In this document: positions 28,797 to 41,700 of the stretch, one piece after another
Layout: every line of letters starts with the position of its first letter
How positions within the stretch are numbered: the first letter of the stretch is position 1
Assembly (NCBI GenBank): GCA_944474755.1
Contig: OX104115.1
Span: 37,521,080 to 37,585,079, forward strand
Length of the DNA stretch: 64,000 nucleotides
Direction: 5' to 3'
Source: Limnoperna fortunei
Lineage: Eukaryota > Mollusca > Bivalvia > Mytilida > Modiolidae
The notes under the pieces: model-generated
What the model was told of the DNA's origin: nothing
Databases searched by the model: none
Seen by the model: only the letters and a program-made list of their open reading frames with translations
Translations under genes and position numbers: made by a program

Positions 28797-29384
28797 AAAT
28801 ATGTTTTATATTATCTAATGATGTTCTCTGTAATAAATGCCTTTTACAAGATATATAAAAGTAAAAATGTTTTATATTAAAGAACCTTAAGTATATGTAT
28901 TATTATTTGTTGTTATTTAGATAGCTATTAAAACCCAAAACTAAAGTTACTTTCTATTATCTAATGATGTTCTCTGTAATAAATGCTTTTTAAAGATATA
29001 TAAAAAATAAATAATGACACATATATATGTTTCATATTTATTTATATTTTGAAAAAGACTATAATTTTAAATCCTTTGTTCTCTAATTAGATCTAATTAA
29101 TACAATTCCTGTTCTGCCAACTTACTTTTTTACCTGTATTTTCAAAAAGTGGGCAGAAGAAGAACATCAGGTTCGGTTTCTTTGATAGTTATTTTGGACG
29201 TAATGTGGCGATAATTAATTTTGTGTGAACTCATTAAAATTATGATTGTAAGCGAGAACATAAAACAAACCTGTTACTCATCATTCTTTAAGAAATAATG
29301 ATGAGTGGAGCTTCCAACCAGTACACTTACTAAGTATCGGATCGCCAACATGACGGTACAATATATATGTCTAAAGAATTATGC
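28797..29384. other. AT-rich flank with a short tandem duplication
   Basis: 'ttatctaatgatgttctctg' occurs twice (about 28,813 and 28,958) with similar following sequence, giving a duplication with a period of about 145 bp. A short hairpin (actcatcattc...aatgatgagt) lies at 29,277-29,306. No gene seen. Confidence 0.6.
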
Positions 29385-29612
29385 AACGATACAAATATAG
29401 AGAATATTTCTACTATAAAATAATAATAAATATGACAAAATTTCCGACCAACTGATGGCCTTCTTCAGTGTCTATATATTTTGATATTTTGATACTTTGA
29501 TACACATTATAGATTGATATTGACACTGAAGAAGGCCATCAGTTGGTCGAAAATTTGTCATATTTATTAATATAATTATTTTATAGTAGAAACATCTCTA
29601 TATTTGTATCGT
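29385..29612. mobile_element. Foldback element with 85-90-bp arms
   Basis: The left arm (29385-29472) and right arm (29522-29612) are near-perfect reverse complements around a spacer of about 50 bp. Each arm contains CTGAAGAAGGCC...GGTCGAAA (one arm in complement). That could fold as a hammerhead-like CUGANGA/stem II/GAAA core, but the flanking helices are not convincing. No target duplication found. Confidence 0.7.
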
Positions 29613-31370
29613 TTTGATTTCCTCCACAAACACAGATTAACCCATTGATACATCAGCATATTTCTTTAGAGATTTCTATTGTTTTTCGCCAAAGTTTTCG
29701 TCGTAAAAAGATATGTTAACATTGTTTCTTTCTCCCCTGGCTTTATAGTATGGTCCTTTTTACTATCAGAGAAGTGTGTTCGGCACTTTGACGGTATTAC
29801 ATGTATCGCTGTTATTCTACTATACATAGTAAAACGCTTACGTTTAGTATAACATTTCAGTGTAAATATTCTTTCGTTTTCTCAAAATTCTGGACACACA
29901 GTGCTGCATAGCGCGCTATTCATGGCCGAAAGATATTACCTCTAGATATAGAGTCGATTACATGTATCTGATTTTAATAATCAGATAATCTGGCCGCTTA
30001 CAACGGTGGAGATCTGTTTTTAAAATGCCACGTTTTTTTTACTTTGAGATGATTTCTTGGATATCGAAAAGGATTAAATACAAAGACAAATTGTGTGTCC
30101 TTACAACACTTGTCATGTTTATCTGGTGCCAATCATATTGGTGTCTATTATTCTATCACATTCACTCAGTAACGGTTTTGTAAAATGATTTTTTATTACT
30201 GAAAAATAGTTGACATATTGTTTGCATGATATATAGAAACAATCGGTCAATTAAAAATCTTAATATTCATCCTGTTGCCTTTGTGTATAATTAGAAAACC
30301 TTTGAAATTTACGTACTCTTAAATATTTAAAGAATCTTAATTATCTGTCATATTGTAAAGAATCTGGTTGGTTGTTATCATGTATATATTTGTTTTACGT
30401 CACTTTAATCTAATGTTTCACAATGCCAACATGTGCAGTTTAATCCAAAAATTTGCTAAACGCCTTATTTAAATTTTTTTCGAAAATTACGTACTGCAAC
30501 TTAAGCTGACAGGCGTGTCCATCGTAACTGATATATTGGACATTTTAATGGATTTTGGGGTGGTATAAAACAAAAAACCTTGATTTCATCGAAGACAGGG
30601 TGTAATGTGTTAGTGGGACCAATATATTAACACGAGAAACTCCCTTTGTGGATTAAAGACACATTTTGAGATAAAATAATCAGCAATTTTTGTTCACAAT
30701 GGTTTATTGTCTGTGAACTTGTTACGTCATACTATAACATACTAGTTGTTGGGCGTTGACAAATCAGCGCATTTTTCGATTTGAAAGTTTAAAAAATATT
30801 CAAAATCCAAAACACATGAACGCAAGTAAGAAATAAACATATAATTTTTACGACCAGCATATTCTATTCAAACGATTGGGACGCGGGGAATCTACTTAGA
30901 CAAACCTTTCATTATTTTTTCAACATCTAAAATGTATTTTTGTTGTTTCAATTCAATCATTACTCAAATTATAAAACGTATATACTATTTTCACTAACTC
31001 TTTTACGCGTTTGGTATATATCTTTACTTTTGTATTATTTATAAACATTAACGGGCTTATACAGCTACAGATATTTTTGATTCATGTTGTTAAATATTCT
31101 TCGGCTGTTCAAATAGTCTTACTTCCCAACATTGACTGTTGTATAGCATTTTAATTACTAGTACCACCCAACGTACCGGAAACTGTTAATCGTGTTTTAC
31201 ATATCGAACATGTTTACAAATATCACACATGTATTAAAGTTAGAATTATTGTAAACAACTTAATTGCGGAGCTAATATGGCCGTAGAAAGTTGTATCTTT
31301 TATTCTTATTTTTCAAACTAGCACTGTGCGGCTTATGTTTGCCAGAGAAATGAAAATCCTTACCGCGCGT
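29613..31370. other. Intergenic
   Basis: AT-rich sequence with no ORF or repeat that I can identify. Confidence 0.4.
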
Positions 31371-31422
31371 CACTACTGGCTAAAACAATGACAGTAACTG
31401 AAAATATCAGTTTCAGTCGTTT

Positions 31423-31622
31423 CAACACTAAGATTGCGGGTTCGATTCTCACTGCAGGCAGCGTGTACTCGACTCCAATCTTAATTGACAAGGATTGCCA
31501 GTTTTCCTACCGCAGGTCAGGGGTTTTCTCCGGGTACTCCGGCTTCCTCCCCCAATAAAAACTGGACGCCATGAGATAGCTGAAAAATTGCTGAAAGTGG
31601 CGTTAAAACACCATCAAACAAA
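31423..31622 (+). mobile_element. 5'-truncated tRNA-derived SINE inserted in CACTA-like copy 1
   Basis: Begins just before a pol III B box (GGTTCGATTC, 31439-31448) and ends 'gcgttaaaacaccatcaaa'. It is flanked by the 9-bp duplication CAGTCGTTT (31414-31422 and 31623-31631). It lacks the A-box part present in the full copy at 51,848-52,105. The insertion splits the left subterminal array, so it is younger than the transposon. Confidence 0.85.
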
Positions 31623-31973
31623 CAGTCGTTTTTCGTCTGCAACTGACTGAGATTGACTACAAATGACTGCAAAATTTTTTGTAAAAGACTGCAAACGTTG
31701 TGTCAGACAATAATTTTTACTATGAAAGTCATTTTATGCCTGACACAGACATAATTTGTCCGTCAAAATTTGTCTGTTACAACGGCGTATCCGTTGTATG
31801 AGTCACAAAATGTCAGTTGCAGTCACTTTTTTCCGTTGACTCAGTCGAAAATCGTCTGTTACAACGGCGTTACCGTTGTACCAGTCAAAAAATGTCTCTC
31901 ACAGAAATTTTCTCCGTTGTAATAGACAAAATACGACTTTCACAACGCCTGGTAATTATAATTGTTAATTTAT

Positions 31974-32439
31974 TATTCTAATATAACGTGCTTTAAAGGC
32001 TTTGAGACCACAACTGTGGTTAAAAAAATGATTTATCTATGAGCACCACGCGCTGAGAAGGGCGTGTTTTAAATGGCTGTTCCAATTACAAAACTGTAAC
32101 TCCCACCGGAAAGCTATTGCATATGACGTATAAATCTTATAAATAGCAACACGCGCTATACTTATTCGTTGCAATATATTGTGTGTTATATTGACGGAAC
32201 AGCCAGTTTATGGCGGAAATGATGTTTTCTATAGGTACGAAAATATTATAAATGTACTCTAATTGTCTTATTAGAATAGAAATAATTCACGGAGGCTGTG
32301 ATTTATCATTGTTTTACCACGGTATGACCATTTATGTCGTTATTTTATCACTCGCTATCGCTCGGGATAAAATATTACGACATAAATGGTCACCCGTGGT
32401 AAAACAATGATAAACAACAGCCTCCGTGAATTATTTCTT
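31974..32439. mobile_element. Insert ending in a long perfect-stem palindrome
   Basis: Absent from CACTA-like copies 2 and 3, where 'gttaatttatta' is followed directly by the 'acagcggtc'/'ctgccgccg' segment. Its right part is a hairpin: 32,280-32,350 pairs with 32,364-32,439 around the loop 'tcgctatcgctcgg'. The left part shows 'tattctaat' near 31,974 and 'attagaata' near 32,269, possibly the ends of a separate small element. Confidence 0.6.
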
Positions 32440-33689
32440 AAACAGCGGTCGATTAATATTTTTTATTTCACTTGTTTTATGCAAATGTTCGGAATTAAAA
32501 ATATTTCTATTTGGAAATTGTATTTTTACATAATTACGAGAACAAATGTTATTTTAATATTAATGTTAAGATAAATGTATAAATAAATCTGTTTCTAAAA
32601 AATGAAAACTGCTAAAAATGTTACCATCTGTTCTGTCCTTATTTATGATTATTAAACTGAATTTATCAATGGTTTACTTACACATCTGGTGAAAATAAAA
32701 ACCGCACTAAGGCCATAATAGAGATTGCCTTTGATACATTTGTACAATAATGTTTTCTTAAAGCACGGACAAAGATTAAAAAAATACACATAATAAAATC
32801 GCAAATTTCTTTAACTATGGCGGAAGGCGGAAACTGTTAGTATTTTATTTAGTACGTCTACATACATTAAATTGTGACATTTTAGTCGTTATATTTTTTC
32901 TGTCTTTCAATTAAAATATTTAAAAAAAAAACAAAAAATATTTTTTGTTTTCTAAAATTCATCTACTGTTGTTTCAATGGATCTGGTAATTTAGTTAGGA
33001 CTATAAAATAGTACATGTACAATTTAAAGAATGATACATGTTGTTAATTAGGTAATCTCGCCTCGCCGCCTCGATGATCAATGAAATTGTGTATTAAACA
33101 ATTTACGATACCATCCGGTGTTTTTTCGCGATCATGCAGAACAAAGGTAGATATTGTGTAATATAATAATGTAATAAATACATTTATAGTTATGGATGAA
33201 TGGGTACTGTCTTCTAAAATACTATTTCAGCCTCCCTTCCCGTGGTAAATTATGCACTTTGTACACAAAAAACACTCAATTGTAAAGGTGTATTGACAAG
33301 CATTAGAGATCATTAAAATTATTTCAAAGATATGCACCAAGAGAGACCCGACGATCTGTATAATATATCGCATGCAACTGAATCGAGTGCGCCGTTTGCT
33401 TTTAATCGTACAATATTCTGTCACGCACAAAACATAATAAACAAGAGAATTAAACTACACAGGGACTTCTAGAATTACTACCCCATTGGTATAGTTTAAT
33501 AAGAAAATGAAATAATTACTTCAAAAAAATTTTAAAATGTACTTTTTAAAAAGTTGTACACGATGTTGATACAGTTATTTTTACTTAGTATTTTTTCATT
33601 GTACTCTTTCATGAGTAGCTGTTACTGATTTGTTGAAAAAAATCTTCTGTTACTTGCTGTTATAATTTCTCCACTTCATATGTTCGTCT

Positions 33690-34120
33690 TTATCTTCTAG
33701 CTTTTGCTGGGACCAAACTGGGAGTGTTCCCAGTGCTCTACCTACAGAACAGCCAAGTGCGTCCCGGGTGACAGATAGGGGAGACCCTATCGTTGTAGTG
33801 TTGTCAGTTCATTATATGGAAAGCCTGACCGCTGACGGTAGTTGGTAACGTGTTTGAAGATTGCCACTCCCCTAGCACGATAAAGCCCCCTTTTATAGAT
33901 TTCTAAAAAAGAGTAGGCTCATTGTAGCCGCTACAAAAGACTAAATTCTCCACCCCTACCCAAAACGTCATACTTTTACAGTGGTAGTCTAAATTGTGTT
34001 GCTTGTGTCCCATCCCAACACCTTTTTCCGTTGATTAATTGTTTGTTAACTTGGTCTTGAATATTGCTGAAATACTACTCGCTGGACGTAAAGCAAACAT
34101 CCAATCAATCAATCAATCAA
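33690..34120 (-). repeat. Interspersed repeat inside CACTA-like copy 1
   Basis: Reverse-orientation copy of the repeat at 22,676-23,035. It ends in a short ATCA tetranucleotide run (about 34,098-34,125). The same repeat is in the corresponding place in copies 2 and 3, so it was present before the family spread. Confidence 0.75.
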
Positions 34121-35423
34121 TCAATCTAGTTTATCTGGGGAGGTCACAGGAGAACCTCCTGAAACTTCTGACCTTAGGCGATGTTCGTTAAGGTCAAAGT
34201 CGAACACAGCGAGATGTCGGGCTCGAATTCACGAGCATTGTGCACTTTATAGCTTGTCTATCTATTTCGTTAATAATTGGATATCATATGGTTTAGTTTG
34301 AATTCTAATATATTATTTATGCGATTTCATTACCACACTTGGACTATTGATTTAATAAATACAAACCTTTAATATTATCAACCTTTAAAATATTTGAAAG
34401 GTGTACATTTTTATAAAGTTTTTTAATACACGCTAAATATTTATTAAAGAAATTAAAAGACCGTGTGCACAATAATATACTTTAGTTTTTTTACTTCAGT
34501 TCTGAGTGTCGCATTTTAAAATCTGAACTTATTGTTAATTTTCTTAATTACAATAACCAAATACAATACAGTCATGTATATGTCTTTGAAATGTATTTAT
34601 TACTGGTGTACATATGCGCAGGGACAATGTTCGTGGTGCACTCGAACCAGTAAAAACTAAAAGAAGTCTGATTTTCAAATTACTTTATTCAAATATATCA
34701 CGATTTAATGGTCAAGGTCAACAGTCGACAAAATAAAATTCTGCAAAATTTAAGCAGGGGTAATACTATAAGCTCTCTAGATAATCTTTTTTTTGGTTTT
34801 CGTTTTATGATGTAAAAACCGTATACACTTCGATAGAATAAACGAAAAACCCTACCATGCACGCTGGAGAAACCATGCTGCAGTGTTACTAACTTGCTGA
34901 ATATGTATTGGCCCTGGTATTGATTCCAAGTTGGATGTAGAGGTCCCGAGACTTGTAGGGTCCAGGGCCAAAACGACTGACCGATAATTGATAAAATGCC
35001 AGTAAAGAAAGCAAAATTCGTATGGCTAGCCTGAATGAAACGTCCGTATGACTAGTGATATCTAAAATAGCTTACTTGTCCAGAAGATCGGAGGTGAGAT
35101 AGTATCGGGTAATACAACTTTCTGTATGGCCGGGCAGTCCGAACGATAAAAAATTATTATAACCTTTTTATATTAGTACAGTGATCAAATAATAATCCTC
35201 CCTATAATAATAAATTAGGGCCGATGTTACGTATTATTTAATGATATATGTTCTACGATAGAAAAACGATTTACTTTTAACCATATAATAACGATGTACG
35301 AACGATGCACGAACGTCGTACGAACGATAAATGCCCGATGTACGAACGATAACATCGTTAACTTATGTTAGCACGCAAATTTGCAAATAAAATCGTACAA
35401 CATTTGGGGAAAGCTTTTGCAAA

Positions 35424-35551
35424 GGAGACGATTTGTGTATTTATTTTAGAAACCATGAACTATAACAGTGTGTTCCCTAAAATTCCCGGAGACGATTTGT
35501 GTATTTATTTTAGAAACTATAAACTATAACAGTGTGTTCCCTAAAATTCCC
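35424..35551. repeat. 64-bp tandem duplication in CACTA-like copy 1
   Basis: Units 35424-35487 and 35488-35551 start 'ggagacgatttgtgtattta' and differ at two or so positions. Copies 2 and 3 have a single unit. Confidence 0.85.
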
Positions 35552-36936
35552 GTTTTCTTTTTACAGACACACCGAAACTGCCAAACACAGTTATATTTGT
35601 ATATAATATATACCATACTTACAACTGCTCACTGGAATCGAATGATTTTTCTCGCATACATGTCAACTTTGTACAATAGTACGAAGCGGCGCACTTGATT
35701 CACTTTCATACGATAAAGTGTGTCCGTTACTTGTTCTGTGGAACTTTGCCTTTCTATTGTATGATTTTAAAGTCAATGAAGACAATCAAAACTAAACACC
35801 TTTAAAATTTAGTGTTTGTCTGTAGACAAAAATGGATTGAAGTTTACTTACAAGATAACCGCACTATCTATAACAGTAAATGCATTTGGGTCCGTAGAAA
35901 TACTGCAAACTACTAGTAAGTGGATAAATATAGTTTTTACCAAATGTTGTTTTTTATTTTGTAGAGATATTGGCATTTTTATCGGCACGTGCCGGTTTTA
36001 GTATCGTTAATTACCGGTCACCTCTGTAATGTTTTCACTCAAACGAGGATCAAAAACAACACAACTGCACTTTCTACATAAAAGAAAGTTCCGATTTATT
36101 ACATTATAAAATTACACAACATTAAAACGTGATCTGGATTAACGTTAAACATTGAATGATGCAGCCCAATGTTTAATAGACGTGAACTTTGATCACTGAG
36201 GCAAGATTATCTGTAACATAATTAACCACCTCTGTCCTTCTTTAAATCGGAAGCGCCCCGTGGACATCAACAACCTTATTATGTTTACTGAATTACCTGA
36301 TATTTTAAACAATAGAAAACAAACATGATTTGATTTTTTTTAAATATTGTTTTTAAAACAGCTAAACATATTTATAGTAACTATAATTATAAAATAATTT
36401 TCGACATAACTTAATAAATAATCGATGTCATCATATTTTGTTTTAACTTTGTTTGCAGAAAATATTATTATAGCAATGTGTAACAACAATAAAAATAATA
36501 ATTACCAGGCGTTAAAACATTTGTAAGCGTAAAGTGTGCGAGAGATCAATTTCCAAATAGAGATTTTTTTTTAATTCCGAATATATTCATAAAACAAATT
36601 AAAATTTAAAAAATTATTCGGCCGCTGTTAATAAACTAACAATAATAATTACCAGGCGTTGTGTCAGTCGTATTCTGTCTGATACAACGGAGAGAAAAAA
36701 TGTCTGTGACTGATCCAACAGTAATGCCGTTGTAACAGACGATTTTCGACTGAGTCAACGGAAAAAATGACTGCGACAGACATAAAATGACTGTCACAGT
36801 AATAATTATTGTCTGACACAATGTTTGCAGTCTTTTACAGACATTTTTGCAGTCATTTGCATTCAATCTCAGTCAGCGAAAGACGAAACACGACTGCAAC
36901 TGGCATTTACAGTCATTTTTGTAGCCAGTAGTGCGT

Positions 36937-38777
36937 TTTGTCGAATTTGTATTCCTCTTGTCGTGCTAACTAATATTTTCACTAAACTTTAATCAAGCCG
37001 CTTGAAAACTTCAACAACAGTCTATAGTTTTATTTCTAGAATTATTTATCTTTCATTCCCTTTTGATTATCAGATAAAAAGGCACCGTGAAATTCTTGTT
37101 TTTAATATACGTTGGTTATTAAATTGCATGGAAAACGCTTTACGTTTAAGTCGGGTAGTACCAACATAATAGTTTTTATCAGTGGCAATCAAGAAAATCC
37201 ATGCATTATGCTAAACTATAGAATATGAAGTAGATAGACAGACTCATTATGTGTGGGCTCGTGACATGTAATAAATAAAATTGAACTAAAAATAGAAAAG
37301 CTAAAGTCATCTCTTGTACTAACAATTTCAATAAATTAGTCATTGTGTTCATTGTAAAAGTTAAAGAAGGTGTAGTGCATTGTGTACGATATGTCAAGAG
37401 TCATTTTTTTAAGAACAAATGAATCTTAATCAATCAGCATTTGTGATCAATGCACACACCAAAGAACATAGTCAACGGGTACGAAATGACAACAAAGTCC
37501 TAACTTGAATTCTTTAGAGATGACATCATTTATTATGGTAAACATATTTTGTCAAATCATCGGTCATATGTGGTATTATGTGGTATTAGAGAAGTTGTGG
37601 CATTACATGTTTTCATTTGTTATTGCCCTTTGCTTGTTTTCAATCCACGAGTTAAGTAAAAACTAATACAAACATCACTTATTTATTTTCACCACAATTA
37701 TGAATTTAGTGGAAACCATTATAGTAAATATTTGTATATCCGAGTATATAAAATAGCTGTTTAACCACCTCTTATCTACCCCTACCCTTGAAATCTACAC
37801 ACAAACCCACTATAACAGAGACACTTAATTAGAAAACTAATGTTACAATTTGCATACTTCCATTGTATGCCCAGTGAATATTATTGCCACAGGGTTGGTA
37901 AAAAGAACATGAATAAGAAGTACTACAGTCGGCTATGTATTTGGTATATTAAAATTACACTAAAAATGCGTTTTTAATACAAACATTCTTAAATCGTCAA
38001 ATACTAACCAATAGGTTTATCAAAAAAAGAACAAATGATTTCATTAGTAAACAGTTTTCGTTCACTGAGTTTGATCTTGTGATTTTAGTACATATGATTA
38101 TAAGAAATTTACTTTTAATGTTTGTGATATTTTTATAGGTTCAATTTAGTATGCATCATTCGTTCATTCTTATATAATAAAAAATAGTTCACGATTTGAC
38201 ACGCGCAAACGATCAATATTGCTGTATGTATGCAGGAGTTATCAAAGTCATGAAAGTCATGTGTATTTAACAATATTTATTACGTTTTTCTTAATAAATA
38301 CACAAGTTGATTCAGCGCACAACGATATAAACCTCAACATTATTTTCAGTACAAAAATGTATTAAAATTCATCAGTAATTAATTTAAGAGTCCAGATCCT
38401 ATAAAGTTGAATATACTAACTGGAAATAGAACTTAACTTTAGTACATGATTGTACTACATGTATATTATTAAGGGAATCACTACAATTAATTTGTTTTTA
38501 TATTTACTGGTTATGCAATAAAGATAAAAGGATATTAATTCCAGTAGAGAAATGTGCATGCTATATATTATCTTCCAATAATTTTGGAAAGTTAAGAAAT
38601 GTGCTCTCAAAGATAAATACAGTGAATTGATAAGAAGAAAATGTTAATTACTTTAGTGAAGACAAGCCTCTTTGAAATTAATATAGATAATCATCGTTTG
38701 ACCTTTTTCTTGGTGGATTTCAAACTAACAAATGCAATTGATTTGTCATTATGTATTTAAAATTGCATGTAGAAGTC
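36937..38777. other. Spacer between CACTA-like copies 1 and 2
   Basis: 1.84 kb of AT-rich sequence with no recognised gene or repeat. Confidence 0.4.
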
Positions 38778-38780
38778 TTA

Positions 38781-41700
38781 CACTACTGGCTAACAAAATG
38801 ACTGTAAATACCAGTTGCAGTCGTGTTTCGTCTGTCACTGACTGAGATTGACTGCAAATGACTGCGACAATATCTGTAAAAGACTGCAAAAGTTGTGTCA
38901 GACAATCATTTTTACTGTGACAGTCACTTAATGCCTGTCACAGACATTTTGTCTGTTGGCCGTTGGCGCAGTCAAAATTTGTTGTATCAGTCTGTCGCAG
39001 TCATTTTGTCCGTTGACTCTGTGGAAAATTGTATGTTGCAACGGCGTTGCCGTTGTATCAGTCAAAAATGTCTGTCACAGACATTTTACCCGTTGCATCA
39101 GATACAAAACGACTGTCACAACGCCTGGTGATTATAAGTGCTAATTTATTAACAGCGGTCAATTTTTTAAATTTTAATCTGTTTTATGAAAACGTTCGGA
39201 ATAAAACAAAACAATCTCTATTGGGAAATTGTGCCCTCGCACACTTTACGATTACAAATAATTTAAAGCTTGGTAATTATTGATTATGTTACAGATGATC
39301 CCGATCCACTGGTCAAAGTTCACTTGTATTATACATTGGGCGGCATCATTCGATGTTGATCGTTAATCCAGATCAAGTTTAAATATTGTGAAATTTTATA
39401 ATGTAATAAATCGGAACATTCTATTATGTGGTAAGCGCAGGTGTGTTTGTTTTTGATCCTCGTTAGAGTGAACACATTACACAGGCGACCGGTAATTACC
39501 AATATTATAATTGGCACGTGCCGATAAAAAGCAAATAACTCTAAAACGACAAATTAAAAAAACCTTTTTTGGTAAAAACTAAATTAATTTTATGCATTTT
39601 TCTTTGATATTATGTGTTGTTTGTTGTGATTACTTTTGTCCTTCATGTTGTTAGTGAACTTTTCTCCTTGTTAGTGCACTAACAAGTAGTTAGCGCTATG
39701 TCTACGTACCCAAATACAAGTACGATTACAAGTACTACTGAACAAGTAATGGACACACTTTATCAAATGAAACTGAATCGAATGCGTCCTTTCGTACTTT
39801 CGCACAAAGTTAATATGTATTCGAGAAAAGCCATTCGATATATTTCTAGTCAGCAGTTGTATGAATAGTATATAGTACATAGAAATATAACTGTGTTTGG
39901 CAGGTTCGGTGTCGATGTAAAAAGAAAACAGATTTTAGGTAATACACTGTTAAAGTATATGGTTTCTAAAAGAAATACACTTATTGCCTGCTTTGCAAAA
40001 GGTTTCCATAAATGTTGTACGATTTTATTTGCAAATTTACGTGCTAACATAAGTTAACGATGTTATCGTTTGTACATAGGGCATTTATCGTTTGTACGTT
40101 GTTAGTAGTTAGTATGCGATTAAACGTAAATCGTTTTTCATCGTAGAACATATATTATTAATAATATTTAAAATCAGTCCTAACTTAATATTAGAATGAT
40201 TAATATTTGATTACTGTACTAATATAAAAAGGTTAATAACTTTTTTCATTCGGACTGCAGGGCCATACGTAAAGTTGTATTACCCGATACGATCTTCCCT
40301 CTGGTCTTCTGGATCAGTAGGCTATTTTTTGACTCCTCTAGCCGAACGAATTTGGATTTATGTGAATAAAATTGTTACGAACTGGCGTATGTATTGGCCT
40401 TGTATTGATTATCGGTCAGCTGTATTGGCCCTACACATTACGGGTCTTGGGACCTATACAGCCACCCTCTAATCAATACCAGGGCCAATACATTTTTAGC
40501 CATTTAGTAACACTTAAGCATGGTTTTTCATGCATGCATGGTAGGATTTGTCGTTTATCTATCGAATTGTTTAAGGTTTGACATCATAAAACGAAATAAG
40601 TCATTATATATTTGAATAAAGTAATTTTGAAAATCATACTTCTTTTAGTTTTTTCAGGTTCGAGTACACCACGAACATTGTCTAGGCGCATCTGTACACG
40701 AGCAATAAATACACACAAAGAAATATACATGATCTGTATTGTATTTAGTTATTGCAATTAACAACATTAACATTGATTCTGTACTTCAGATTTTCAAAAC
40801 CGATACTCAGAACTGAAAAAAATAAAGTGTATTATTTTGCACACGGTCTTTTATTTTCTTAAATAAATATTTAGCGTGTATTAAAATACTTTTTGAAAAC
40901 TTTCAACTATATTAATTGTTTTGATTTATTAAATCAATAGTCCAAGTGTGGTAATGAAATCGCGTAAATAATGTGTAAGAATTCAAACTTAATGGTATGA
41001 TATCCAATTATTACCGATTAGATAGACAGGCTATGAATTACACAATGCTCGTGAATTAGAGCCCGACATCTCGCTGTGTTCGACTTTGCCAAAATTCAGA
41101 GGGTTTCACGCGGGTTTCATGTAGACCCCAAAGATAAAACTAGATTGATTGATTGATTGGACGTTTGCTTTACGTCTAGCGACAAGTATTTCAGCTATAT
41201 TCAGGACAAGAACAAGTTAACAAACAATTAACCAACTGAAAAGTGTGTGGGATGGGACACAAGAAACACAATTTAGACTGCCACTGGAAACGTATGACGT
41301 TTTGGGTAAGAGCGTAGGATTTAGCCCTTTGTAGCGGCTACAATGAGTCTACTCTTTTTGAAGTCTACAAAAGGAGGCTTTATCGTGCAAGGAGAGTGGC
41401 AATCTCTAAACACGTTACCCACTACGATACACGGCCAGGCTTTCGTATTATTACCTGACAAAACCACAAAGAGATGGCCTCCCTATCCGTCACCCGGGGA
41501 CGTGCTGGGCTGTTCTGTGGGTCCAGCAGCGTGGTCCCAGCACAAACTGGAAGATAAAGACAATAATTTGAAGTGAAGAAATTATTTCAGCAAGTAACAG
41601 AATTTTTTTTCAACAAATCCAAAACAGCTACCCTTGAAAGACTGCAATGAAATAGATACTAAGTAGAAATAATTCTATCAACAACGTTTTCACCTTTTTC

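Larger units (their letters stand above)
31371..36933 (+). mobile_element. CACTA-like DNA transposon, copy 1 (5.56 kb, non-autonomous)
   Basis: The ends are CACTACTGGCTA and its complement TAGCCAGTAGTG, flanked by the 3-bp duplication CGT (31368-31370 and 36934-36936). Subterminal arrays (31,623-31,950 and 36,655-36,933) are built from short direct and inverted motifs: GTCTGT/ACAGAC, CCGTTGT/ACAACGG and GACTG. CACTA termini, a 3-bp duplication and subterminal repeats are the hallmarks of the EnSpm/CACTA superfamily. No transposase ORF is present, so the copy would depend on an autonomous relative. Nested insertions: a SINE (31,423-31,622), a palindrome-bearing insert (31,974-32,439), and the interspersed repeat (about 33,690-34,120) that all three copies share. 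Confidence 0.8.

Noticed and set aside
31438..31452. Possible tRNA gene (B-box GGTTCGATTC)
   Set aside because: It is part of a 5'-truncated SINE with a target duplication. No cloverleaf with an acceptor stem can be closed.
38895..39283. Plus-strand ORFs of 60-84 codons over the end of CACTA-like copy 2 (and similar ones at 47,107, 42,806 and 54,118-54,686)
   Set aside because: They are translations of subterminal repeat arrays. The similar peptides (MSVTDIF and so on) follow from repeated DNA, not from a gene family.
41343..41576. ORF with LGCSVG, also seen near 22,838
   Set aside because: It lies in an interspersed repeat. The frame is not kept between copies beyond a short stretch.
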